Assembly: GCA_002774465.1 (NCBI GenBank)
Contig: PEYH01000018.1
Span: forward strand, 1-9,411
Direction of reading: 5' to 3'
Length of the DNA: 9,411 bases
Source: Parcubacteria group bacterium CG08_land_8_20_14_0_20_43_9
GTDB lineage: Bacteria > Patescibacteriota > Minisyncoccia > Minisyncoccales > PEYH01
Shown here: positions 1 through 5,420 of the stretch, one piece after another
Layout: each line of letters starts with the position of its first letter
Numbering within the stretch: position 1 is the stretch's first letter
Notes under the pieces: model-generated
The model's database searches: none
What the model was told of the DNA's origin: nothing
Seen by the model: only the letters and a program-made list of their open reading frames with translations
Program-made: the position numbers and the translations under genes

Positions 1-1354
1 CTTCAAGAACTTTCTTCTCATCTTCTTCCGCCTGCTTATGAAGGTCAAGGGCGTTTCTCCTGATATTCGTTTTCTTTATAATCTCAATCTTTTCCGTTCG
101 CTTTTTCTTTTTTATTGTTTTTGGCCCGGCTTCTTTCTTGGCAGGCGCTTCAACAGCCGCGACTTGGGCCACTTCCTCTTTTTTTAACCCAGCCGGACCT
201 TTGAGCGTTTCTTTTGCCGTTGACCCTTGTTTTTCTATCTCTTGTTTTTCTTCTCCCGGCTTAAGCGTCGTTTTTTTTGCCCTTTTCTTTTTTAATTTTG
301 GCTTTTCTTTTGCCCCGCACCCCACGGCTATCAGAGTAATTTTGATTTTGCCATGGTGCTGATTACCCTGCATCACCCCGAAGATAATTTTCGCCCGAGG
401 GTTATAGCTCTCAATTTTCTTGCTGATTCCCTCCACTTCGCTCATTTTCATATCTTTGGACCCCACTATGTTAAATAGCATCCCCTGAACTCCGGAAATA
501 TCATAATTCATCAAAGGATTATTCAAGACCGCTTCTGCCGCCTTCTCGGTGCGGTTCACCCCGCTGAACTCCTGTGAATTAAGGTAAGTTAATTGGCTTT
601 CTTTTTCTAAAACCGCCTTGAAATCAGAAAAATCAAGATTAATCAAGCCCGGAGCGTAAAGGGTTTCAATGAATCCCTCTAAAATTTTGACCAGAACATT
701 GTTCATCGCTGATAAAGATTTATGAATGGGCGTTTTTTGGTCAATAATCTTAAAAATTCTTTGATTCGGAATTATGGCAAAGGCGTTAACATTGGGTTTA
801 ATTTTTTCAAGAGAGTTTCTGGCGATTTTTCCTCTCTCGCTTCCCTCGAAAGAAAAGGGCAGAGTGAAAATCCCCAATGATAAAATTCCTAAACTTTTGG
901 CAACCTCGGCAAACACCGGAGTAGCTCCGGAGCCGGTGCCTCCGCCCAAACAGGATATAAATATGCAAAAATCGCAATTCTTCAGCAGTTTTTCAATTGA
1001 TTTTTTGTCCTGCAAAGCGGATTTTTCTCCGAGCTGGGGGCTCATCCCGCAGCCGAGTCCGCGAGTTATTTCTTTGCCGAAATAAAAAGTCCCTGCCTGT
1101 TTAGGAGCCATCTTGATTGCCTGATAATCAACATTAGCCACCACGAACTTAATCTTATTCAAATGAGGCAATCTCTTCCGGTGTATTATTTTGGCAATTT
1201 CTCCAACCACTGAACCGCCGCCTCCGCCAATGCCAATTATGCCTATTCTGGGCTGGAAAAGGATTTCCTGTCTCGGTTTCTTGGGCGTCATGCCTGCTAT
1301 CCCGACCTTGGTCCTGACTTTGGATTTTTTATTTTGGATTTTGGATTTGGACAT
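1..1354 (-). CDS. ftsZ: FtsZ-family cell division GTPase, C-terminus cut by window edge
   Basis: Tubulin-like GTPase of the FtsZ family, expected to polymerise at the division site. The frame is open for 451 codons and runs off the window without a stop. Visible motifs are a glycine-rich nucleotide loop (GIGGGGGS, about residues 41-48), a TRGLG motif (97-101), the tubulin/FtsZ signature GGGTGSG (137-143) and a T7 loop NLDFSD (239-244) that keeps the Asn and both Asp residues needed for GTP hydrolysis. From about residue 347 comes a Lys/Glu/Ala-rich linker of at least 100 residues ending in RRNALDL and an acidic helix, much longer than in model FtsZ. The IGIGGGGGS loop differs from the usual GVGGAGGNA, which fits a divergent CPR-type paralog. 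The start is uncertain: ATG 1354 has no SD and lies inside a TTTGGATTT-like repeat, so residues 1-12 (rich in SK, IQN) may be repeat-derived. ATG 1291 (residue 22) is the alternative. EndoQ lies 77 nt upstream. Confidence 0.93.
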   Translation of the reverse strand, partial: MSKSKIQNKKSKVRTKVGIAGMTPKKPRQEILFQPRIGIIGIGGGGGSVVGEIAKIIHRKRLPHLNKIKFVVANVDYQAIKMAPKQAGTFYFGKEITRGLGCGMSPQLGEKSALQDKKSIEKLLKNCDFCIFISCLGGGTGSGATPVFAEVAKSLGILSLGIFTLPFSFEGSERGKIARNSLEKIKPNVNAFAIIPNQRIFKIIDQKTPIHKSLSAMNNVLVKILEGFIETLYAPGLINLDFSDFKAVLEKESQLTYLNSQEFSGVNRTEKAAEAVLNNPLMNYDISGVQGMLFNIVGSKDMKMSEVEGISKKIESYNPRAKIIFGVMQGNQHHGKIKITLIAVGCGAKEKPKLKKKRAKKTTLKPGEEKQEIEKQGSTAKETLKGPAGLKKEEVAQVAAVEAPAKKEAGPKTIKKKKRTEKIEIIKKTNIRRNALDLHKQAEEDEKKVLE

Positions 1355-1378
1355 TTATTTGAATTTTGGGATTTGAAA
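1322..1378. repeat. Low-complexity TTTGGATTTTGGATTT-type repeat
   Basis: On the plus strand this stretch is built from imperfect units such as TTTTGGATT, TTTGGACATT, TTTTGGGATT. It covers the first codons of the annotated ftsZ and its leader. From general knowledge, similar AAATCCAAAATCC strings are scattered between genes in many CPR genomes. Here the repeat appears to supply the first ATG of ftsZ, which makes that start doubtful. Confidence 0.6.
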
Positions 1379-1396
1379 TTTCTATCTTTAATTTAC

Positions 1397-1429
1397 CCCT
1401 TAACATCGTTCCCGTCAATGTTTTAAGGG
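1397..1429 (-). other. Hairpin between EndoQ and ftsZ
   Basis: CCCTTAACAT (1397-1406) faces ATGTTTTAAGGG (1418-1429). This gives a stem of about 10 bp with a 2-nt bulge and an 11-nt loop, starting 3 nt after the EndoQ stop codon. No U-run follows on the minus strand, so it is not a standard intrinsic terminator. It could protect the mRNA 3' end or attenuate transcription into ftsZ. Confidence 0.4.
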
Positions 1430-1431
1430 CA

Positions 1432-2682
1432 TCAGATAAGGACTCTTTGCTTGATAAGGCCTTTTTTCTCCTGTTCTGAAAAAATTCTGATTTTTCCAAA
1501 TACCCCGTCATAGCCCGGCTCAATAAACAGTTTCCCCTCCCTGGCCCTTATTATCCCTTCCGCTATTTGCGCCGGAGCGCTTTTTTTCAACTCGCTTTCT
1601 TGAATATTCAGCAGGACATTAAATTCATTTTGGAATTCGGTTATCAAATTATCATATCCGGTCCCTACCTTCTTGGCGCTTGGCCCGCAGTTGAGGGCTT
1701 CAGCGATGATTTCCTTCAAGGGAATCAATCTTTTGAACGGGACTGCTCTGTCAAGGACAAAGCCCTCTTCTTTATCGGATAACTCGCTTATTCGGTTCGC
1801 CACTCCCAAGGTAAGGGGCTTTCCGCAAACCGGACACACATTATTGTATTTTTTTGATTCGGCTGGAGACAAAGAAATTTCGCAAGCCCGGTGGCCGTCA
1901 TAATGATATTTCCCTTCTTCCGGAAAAAACTCAATAGTGTATAAGAATTTTTCGGGATTCTTGGATTTAATCGCTTCAACGATTCCGGAATAATTTAAAT
2001 CCGCGTCAAAGACATTGGCCTCCCTGCCTAATTTTTGCGGAGAGTGAGCGTCAGAATTTGATATCAATGCCACGCGCCGGCCGTCAGGAATTCTCCGAAT
2101 CATTGCCGGGTCGGCCGACAGCCCGGTTTCCAAAGCGAAAATATGCTTTGAATAATCGTCAAAACATTCTTCTACGGAATCAAACCCTGATTTTGAACCA
2201 AAAATACCGAACCAGGGAGTCATGCAGTGGGCCGGCACAAACAGACAGTCCCGGTCCGCCTCAAGGGTTATTTTCAGGAGCTCCTTGGCGTTTAAGCCCA
2301 AAATCGGCCGACCGTCCGCCTTGAGATTGCCGATTTTTGAAAGCGATTGATTGATTTTTTTAACCGCTTCCATTGACGGCGCCAATATCACGATATGAAT
2401 TTTTCTTACTTTGCCTTTGGCGGAATAAATACAGCTTATTTCCGCGCTTAGCAGAAAACGAATCTTGTTTTGTTGAGATTTTTTCATTTTGAAAAGCCCT
2501 TGCTCCGCTGGCTCTAATTTTTCCTCAATTTCCTGAAGCCACTTGGGATGAGTAAAATCCCCGGTGCCGACAACCTTTATTCCCTTTATTTCGGCTGATT
2601 CAGCGATATGCTCCAAATCCGCGTTCGGTGAAGTGGCGCGGGAATACTTGGAATGGATGTGGAGGTCGGCAATAAAACTCAT
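1432..2682 (-). CDS. Endonuclease Q (EndoQ) family PHP-domain DNA repair nuclease
   Basis: EndoQ enzymes, characterised from Thermococcales and some bacteria, nick DNA 5' of deaminated bases (uracil, hypoxanthine, xanthine) and start repair without a glycosylase. The 416-aa protein has the full family layout. The N-terminal PHP domain keeps all expected metal ligands: H8 and H10 (DLHIHS), D42 and H45 (GDFTH), E81, H96, H152, D211 and H213 (SNSDAHS). A small zinc-binding region follows, with YHYDGHRAC (Cys267) and CPVCGK (Cys283, Cys286). The C-terminal part carries GTGYDNLITEF and EPGYDGVFGKIRIF, typical of this family. Such proteins are sometimes misnamed DNA helicase UvrD, but no helicase motif is present here. 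I see no SD before ATG 2682. The gene sits between an HD phosphohydrolase and ftsZ in the same direction, 104 nt after the former. Family assignment is strong; the base specificity of this copy is inferred. Confidence 0.9.
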   Translation of the reverse strand: MSFIADLHIHSKYSRATSPNADLEHIAESAEIKGIKVVGTGDFTHPKWLQEIEEKLEPAEQGLFKMKKSQQNKIRFLLSAEISCIYSAKGKVRKIHIVILAPSMEAVKKINQSLSKIGNLKADGRPILGLNAKELLKITLEADRDCLFVPAHCMTPWFGIFGSKSGFDSVEECFDDYSKHIFALETGLSADPAMIRRIPDGRRVALISNSDAHSPQKLGREANVFDADLNYSGIVEAIKSKNPEKFLYTIEFFPEEGKYHYDGHRACEISLSPAESKKYNNVCPVCGKPLTLGVANRISELSDKEEGFVLDRAVPFKRLIPLKEIIAEALNCGPSAKKVGTGYDNLITEFQNEFNVLLNIQESELKKSAPAQIAEGIIRAREGKLFIEPGYDGVFGKIRIFSEQEKKGLIKQRVLI

Positions 2683-2786
2683 AATGAAAAATCAAAAATG
2701 TAAAATGTAAAATGACAATTAAAAATCTAAAATTTTTAATTTTACATTGTCATTTTTCATCTTTAGTTTTGCATTTTTATTTATAG
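2683..2786. repeat. AT-rich intergenic repeat with bulged inverted repeat
   Basis: The spacer is almost wholly A/T and contains AAAATGT/AAAATGA units. The arm at 2709-2726 (AAAATGACAATTAAAAAT) is complementary to 2732-2756, except for 7 extra bases in the right arm; the loop is 5 nt. It follows the HD-gene stop on the minus strand and could act as a weak, AT-rich terminator or simply be a dispersed repeat. No coding potential is seen. Confidence 0.55.
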
Positions 2787-3341
2787 TCATAACCCCAGCT
2801 CTTCGCTTATACTCTTCATCGCCTCTAATGCAATGCTCGTGAATTCTTCCATTGGTAAGCCGAGTAGTGGCTCGCACTGCTTGATTATTTCCCTGTTTGC
2901 GCCTCGGGCAAAGGCCTTTTCTTTGAACCGGTTCAGCACATTTTCCGTTGTCAAATCTTTGATGCTTTTGGACGGCAGAACCAAGGTGGCGGCGACGATT
3001 AAACCGCTCATCGGGTCGCAAACGAACAACGCTTTTGCCATGATTCCTTCCGGTTTTATGTTATGCGCCTCGTTATGCCGTCTAACCGCTTCCGTGATTT
3101 CATTGTTAAAGCCCAATTTTTTGAGCATTTCCGCGCCAACTAATGAATGCTGAAGCGGGTCGCCTTTTGTTTCTTCGTAATCAATGTCGTGGAGCAAACC
3201 GGTTATCCCCCATATTTCAGGGTCGCCGTTCAACCGTCCGGCAAGCCCGCGCATAATCGCTTCCACTGCCAAACAGTGTTTGAGCAGATTATTGTTGGAC
3301 AGATTCTCTTTTAATAATTTATACGCTTCTTCTCTGTTCAT
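2787..3341 (-). CDS. HD-domain metal-dependent phosphohydrolase
   Basis: This 184-aa protein belongs to the HD superfamily, whose members hydrolyse phosphate esters of nucleotides or other phosphorylated small molecules in the cytoplasm. The signature residues are present in order: H22 (LLKHCLAVE), H51-D52 (GLLHDIDYE), H65 (LQHSLVGAE), H89 (VRRHNEAH) and D109 (FVCDPMSG). It is a single-domain protein of about normal length for stand-alone HD hydrolases (HDIG-like), with no RelA or sensor domain. The ATG at 3341 lies 3 nt after the stop of the PD-(D/E)XK gene, with no clear SD, so the two are probably co-transcribed and translationally coupled. The substrate cannot be read from the sequence. 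Its place next to EndoQ makes a nucleotide-pool role conceivable, but that is inference. Confidence 0.88.
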   Translation of the reverse strand: MNREEAYKLLKENLSNNNLLKHCLAVEAIMRGLAGRLNGDPEIWGITGLLHDIDYEETKGDPLQHSLVGAEMLKKLGFNNEITEAVRRHNEAHNIKPEGIMAKALFVCDPMSGLIVAATLVLPSKSIKDLTTENVLNRFKEKAFARGANREIIKQCEPLLGLPMEEFTSIALEAMKSISEELGL

Positions 3342-3344
3342 AAT

Positions 3345-4127
3345 TCATAACAGCGATTGGATAATTTTTGTTTTCGGGTAATTTTCTATTTGTTTGAGTT
3401 GGCTTTTGTTATACCATTCCCAAAGCCGTTTGGCCCCGATAAATCCGTCAATATCGTGGTCAAAGTCCTTTAATTCTTTGAACTCAAACTCCCCTCTTGG
3501 TGGCGAAAATTTATGATAACAATGCAATTTGCCTCCCCTTATAATGACTTTCCCGCCTTTTTCTCTTTTCTTGGCTCCGCAGAACTTGCATTCTTCAAAC
3601 TGGTCCAAGCGAAGAATCCACCTCGTTTTCGCCATTCTCTTTTGAGGTACTGATTTATTGTAAGCGTTCATATAGGCGGCGAGCTGAAGCGAGTATTCGT
3701 CCCAGATTCCTGAACCGGTTTTTATATCCAGCACGCCCAGCACGCCTTTAATTTCTACCAGCGCGTCAAGGGTGCCGGCGTAGCGGTCCTCCAAATCATA
3801 AACCTTTTTCTCTATGTCATTTTGGATATCTAAAATTTTTGCCCTGTATTCCTTTTTCCATTTCTTGAAGGCCTGGATAGAAGGAATAATCATCGGGTCA
3901 ATTTCACATTCTTCGCCGATTAGAAACTTTTCCACTGCCCCGTGAGTGATTGTTCCCCAGTTGGCAGCGTGATTCAAGGTTTCCTGGGCGGCCGCAAAAT
4001 TCGGCTGTTGGGCATAATATCTCAAAAGCCCGGGTTTAAAAACCACATCCGTGATGCTGGTCACTCTCGGCAGCCAGTAATTTTCTATATCGTACCCGTT
4101 TTTTTCTTTAAATTTCTGCAGGGACAC
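3345..4127 (-). CDS. PD-(D/E)XK superfamily nuclease (RecB/Cas4-like) with zinc-knuckle insert
   Basis: This 260-aa protein has the RecB/Cas4-type nuclease core: GTITHGAVEKFL (H62, E66), GTLDALVEIKG (D121), the central D134-I-K136-T (VLDIKTGS) and the downstream SLQLAAY motif (Q148). These residues normally bind Mg2+ or Mn2+ and cut DNA. After the core there is CKFCG (Cys180, Cys183) and, about 18 residues later, HCYH (His202, Cys203, His205). This looks like a zinc-binding insert rather than the Cas4/AddB iron-sulfur cluster. The start is GTG at 4127, chosen because AAGGTG lies 7 nt upstream (4135-4140) and no other good start exists before residue 79. The HD gene follows after 3 nt. No cas1, cas2 or CRISPR array is nearby, so a Cas4 role is not supported. 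It could be a repair or phage-derived nuclease. Confidence 0.85.
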   Translation of the reverse strand: MSLQKFKEKNGYDIENYWLPRVTSITDVVFKPGLLRYYAQQPNFAAAQETLNHAANWGTITHGAVEKFLIGEECEIDPMIIPSIQAFKKWKKEYRAKILDIQNDIEKKVYDLEDRYAGTLDALVEIKGVLGVLDIKTGSGIWDEYSLQLAAYMNAYNKSVPQKRMAKTRWILRLDQFEECKFCGAKKREKGGKVIIRGGKLHCYHKFSPPRGEFEFKELKDFDHDIDGFIGAKRLWEWYNKSQLKQIENYPKTKIIQSLL

Positions 4128-4145
4128 GCTCCTTCACCTTTGCTC

Positions 4146-4160
4146 CCCGCCCAAGGCGGG
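4146..4160. repeat. Short GC hairpin CCCGCC-CAA-GGCGGG in spacer
   Basis: Perfect 6-bp inverted repeat with a 3-nt loop, standing out in an AT-rich spacer (4161-4236 is mostly A runs on the plus strand). It lies just upstream of the nuclease GTG start, and no T-run follows it on the minus strand. Similar CCCGCC/GGCGGG palindromes recur between genes in CPR genomes (general knowledge). The rest of the 4128-4236 spacer holds only A/T-rich sequence. Confidence 0.5.
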
Positions 4161-4236
4161 TTCGCTGCGGTTCAGTTAAATTAAAAACGTAAAACTAAAA
4201 ATGAAAAATAAAAAAAACAGAAATCCGAATAAAGGC

Positions 4237-4530
4237 CTAATCTTTTTTCTTGATGATGATTTTATAAATGTTATCCAAGAAATCTCCGCCCGCATAGCCG
4301 ACCACAAAAGCGATGGAAGAAGAAAACCCTGTGGATAAAACGACCCCGTCCATATTCCCAATCACGGTTGCGCACAATACCCCCACTATTCCGGAAAGAA
4401 ACATCATGGAAAAAAAATAAGGCAGATTAAAGCCCACATTTTTATACGAATACTGGTGCTTGATGTAGCCCATCAATCCCCGTACTACTCCTCCTCCGAA
4501 CCCGGCGATAATGGTAAAAAAATAATCCAT
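4237..4530 (-). CDS. Small membrane protein, three hydrophobic segments (unknown, holin-like size)
   Basis: This 97-aa protein is almost entirely hydrophobic. There is a glycine-rich segment at about residues 4-22 (IIAGFGGGVVRGLMG), then segments at about 37-58 and 62-83, then a short basic tail (KIIIKKKD). No signal peptide or catalytic motif is seen. Size and layout resemble phage holins and other small channel-like proteins, and the GYAGGDFLDNIYK stretch is reminiscent of holin-type C-termini, but I do not recognise the family securely. The ATG at 4530 has no SD. The gene starts 42 nt beyond a strong terminator, so it may have its own weak promoter (for example TTGGAA near 4575, with TAATAA-like bases about 18 nt on). 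Function unknown. Confidence 0.65.
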   Translation of the reverse strand: MDYFFTIIAGFGGGVVRGLMGYIKHQYSYKNVGFNLPYFFSMMFLSGIVGVLCATVIGNMDGVVLSTGFSSSIAFVVGYAGGDFLDNIYKIIIKKKD

Positions 4531-4572
4531 AATAATGGTGTTAATTATTAGGATATCTTATCATGGATTTCC

Positions 4573-4625
4573 AAAAAGAGAAAACCGCCAACTGTCCCGT
4601 TCCCAAAAGAACAGAATGTCGGCGG
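4573..4625 (-). terminator. Strong intrinsic terminator of the 90-aa gene
   Basis: Read on the minus strand, the hairpin CCGCCGAC...GTTGGCGG (basal 8 bp including one G-U pair) continues with an inner GTTC/GAAC pairing. It is followed directly by a U-rich tract, TTTTCTCTTTTT (4573-4584). It starts 2 nt after the 90-aa stop codon at 4628-4630, so the unit is closed off from the membrane-protein gene downstream. Confidence 0.88.
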
Positions 4626-4627
4626 TG

Positions 4628-4900
4628 TCAGAAGAGGCGGAGCTGGCGAGGAGCTCTTTTTTCGTGCGAACGGCCAATGGCCGACGCCTGACGAATAAGC
4701 TTACATTCCAAATCAGGAGAAATCTTGTCCCATCCCCGATTTGCATTCTCTGCGCTAGTCGTTACGGACCATGGTTGAACCCTTCGGCCCCACGGCTTCC
4801 AGAAGGTGACTGTTATGGGGCAGGGGTCCTTAAAGACCGCTATCTTAATCCAGATACCCTCTTCCGTTCTTTCGACAGAAAGGACTTCGGAGAACGCCAC
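4628..4900 (-). CDS. Unrecognised 90-aa protein in a stand-alone, strongly signalled transcription unit
   Basis: I do not recognise this protein. The GTG start at 4900 is chosen because a perfect SD (GGAGGTGA, 4906-4913) lies 5 nt upstream. The frame is open further upstream to a TTG at 4990, but that extension runs through the promoter and cannot be translated. The first half has alternating hydrophobic residues as in a small beta-sheet domain (SVERTEEGIWIKIAVF, then PITVTFWKPWG). It has five Trp, two Cys, no signal peptide and no membrane segment. The C-terminus is basic (HEKRAPRQLRLF). Codon first positions favour G/A through the first two thirds, supporting real coding; the last 15 or so codons look less typical. 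The DNA appears more GC-rich than the flanking genes. It has its own consensus promoter and terminator, so it is probably highly expressed alone. A structured non-coding RNA is the alternative. Confidence 0.6.
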   Translation of the reverse strand: MAFSEVLSVERTEEGIWIKIAVFKDPCPITVTFWKPWGRRVQPWSVTTSAENANRGWDKISPDLECKLIRQASAIGRSHEKRAPRQLRLF

Positions 4901-4905
4901 GGCAC

Positions 4906-4928
4906 TCACCTCCCCCGGACTATTCCGG
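4906..4928 (-). promoter_or_regulatory. Perfect Shine-Dalgarno preceded by a leader hairpin
   Basis: GGAGGTGA (4906-4913) is fully complementary to the 16S anti-SD core and sits 5 nt before GTG 4900. Directly upstream is a perfect 5-bp hairpin, CCGGA-ATAG-TCCGG (4915-4928 with a 4-nt loop), within a predicted leader of about 50 nt. The SD decides the start of the 90-aa gene. Confidence 0.8.
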
Positions 4929-4957
4929 ACAGAATATAGTTCCAACGAGCTGTCTTT

Positions 4958-4986
4958 ATTATACATCCGAATAATCACATTGTCAA
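4958..4986 (-). promoter_or_regulatory. Consensus sigma70-type promoter for the 90-aa gene
   Basis: The minus strand carries TTGACA (4981-4986), exactly 17 nt of spacer, then TATAAT (4958-4963). Both hexamers match the vegetative sigma consensus at every position with optimal spacing. Transcription should start near 4950-4952. The 11-bp inverted repeat at 4988-5018 abuts the -35 element. Confidence 0.92.
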
Positions 4987-4987
4987 C

Positions 4988-5018
4988 CAAAATTACGAAA
5001 CCCGGTCTCGTAATTTTG
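4988..5018 (-). terminator. 11-bp inverted repeat: likely terminator of the two-TM gene, or operator
   Basis: CAAAATTACGA (4988-4998) and TCGTAATTTTG (5008-5018) form a perfect 11-bp stem with a 9-nt loop. The stem starts about 20 nt after the stop codon of the 5038-5388 gene and has an A-run on one arm and a U-run on the other, as in some symmetrical intrinsic terminators. No U-run continues after the stem. Because it touches the -35 box of the next promoter, an operator role is also possible. Confidence 0.6.
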
Positions 5019-5037
5019 TCTTCTCATAGTTTCGGCC

Positions 5038-5388
5038 TTACGCGTTGGACATCAATTTAATGCCGAGACCCGCGATTTTGCCTCCGCCCAGTATTAAAAT
5101 CCAGGCGAAAATAGACCAACTGACCAAATTCATCAGTTTCAGGAATGTCCCGGGAGGAAATATCTTAGCCAGCTGGCTGCTCACCGTTTCCTCCATCTGT
5201 TTTTGGATATCCGGCGCGCCAGTTTCGCTTTCAGCGCCGTCTAATCCAAAATCTATTTCCTCGGAGCGGAAGACCTGCGGAAGCGCCTGATTGCCTTTGA
5301 AGATGTTATATGAAGAATACAGGCCCCAAAAAATAACCAGAAGCCCCAAAATCAAGAGGATGATGCCGATTATTTTGTTTCCCACCAT
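5038..5388 (-). CDS. Two-TM membrane protein of unknown function
   Basis: 116-aa protein with a hydrophobic segment at about residues 5-26 (IIGIILLILGLLVIFWGLYS) and another at about 85-108 (LVSWSIFAWILILGG). They are joined by a polar, acidic loop of about 60 residues (FRSEEIDFGLDGAESE) with a PPG turn before the second segment. No catalytic motif, Cys pair or lipobox is seen. The acidic loop suggests both ends face the cytoplasm with the loop outside, but this is inferred. The ATG at 5388 has no SD and lies 32 nt after the helicase stop across an A/T-only spacer, so the gene may be co-transcribed with the helicase. I do not recognise the family. Confidence 0.68.
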   Translation of the reverse strand: MVGNKIIGIILLILGLLVIFWGLYSSYNIFKGNQALPQVFRSEEIDFGLDGAESETGAPDIQKQMEETVSSQLAKIFPPGTFLKLMNLVSWSIFAWILILGGGKIAGLGIKLMSNA

Positions 5389-5420
5389 ATTTTTAATTTT
5401 AATAAATTATTGATAATTGA

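Noticed and set aside
774..1085. 103-codon plus-strand frame
   Set aside because: Antisense to the conserved FtsZ GTPase core including GGGTGSG; a shadow frame.
2719..3021. 100-codon minus-strand frame overlapping the HD gene
   Set aside because: Different frame from the HD protein with its conserved His/Asp motifs; the product is Arg-rich and ends in repeat sequence.
3345..4127. Cas4 of a CRISPR system
   Set aside because: No repeat-spacer array or other cas gene in the window, and the Fe-S cysteine set of Cas4 is not present.
4146..4160. CCCGCC/GGCGGG palindrome as intrinsic terminator of the 4237-4530 gene
   Set aside because: No U-run follows on the minus strand and it lies about 80 nt past the stop; better treated as a dispersed hairpin.
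4237..4530. Prophage holin implying a prophage
   Set aside because: No endolysin, structural or integrase gene nearby; small size and three hydrophobic segments alone are not enough.
4535..4939. Open frame of 134 codons on the plus strand, opposite the 90-aa gene
   Set aside because: Promoter, SD and terminator all point to the minus strand; the plus frame has no SD or promoter and its protein has no sensible pattern.
4550..4955. tmRNA, RNase P RNA, 6S RNA or SRP RNA in the promoter-terminator unit
   Set aside because: I looked for the tmRNA ends and tag, the RNase P GAGGAAAGTCC core and the SRP GGAAG-type loop and found none; a novel RNA remains possible.
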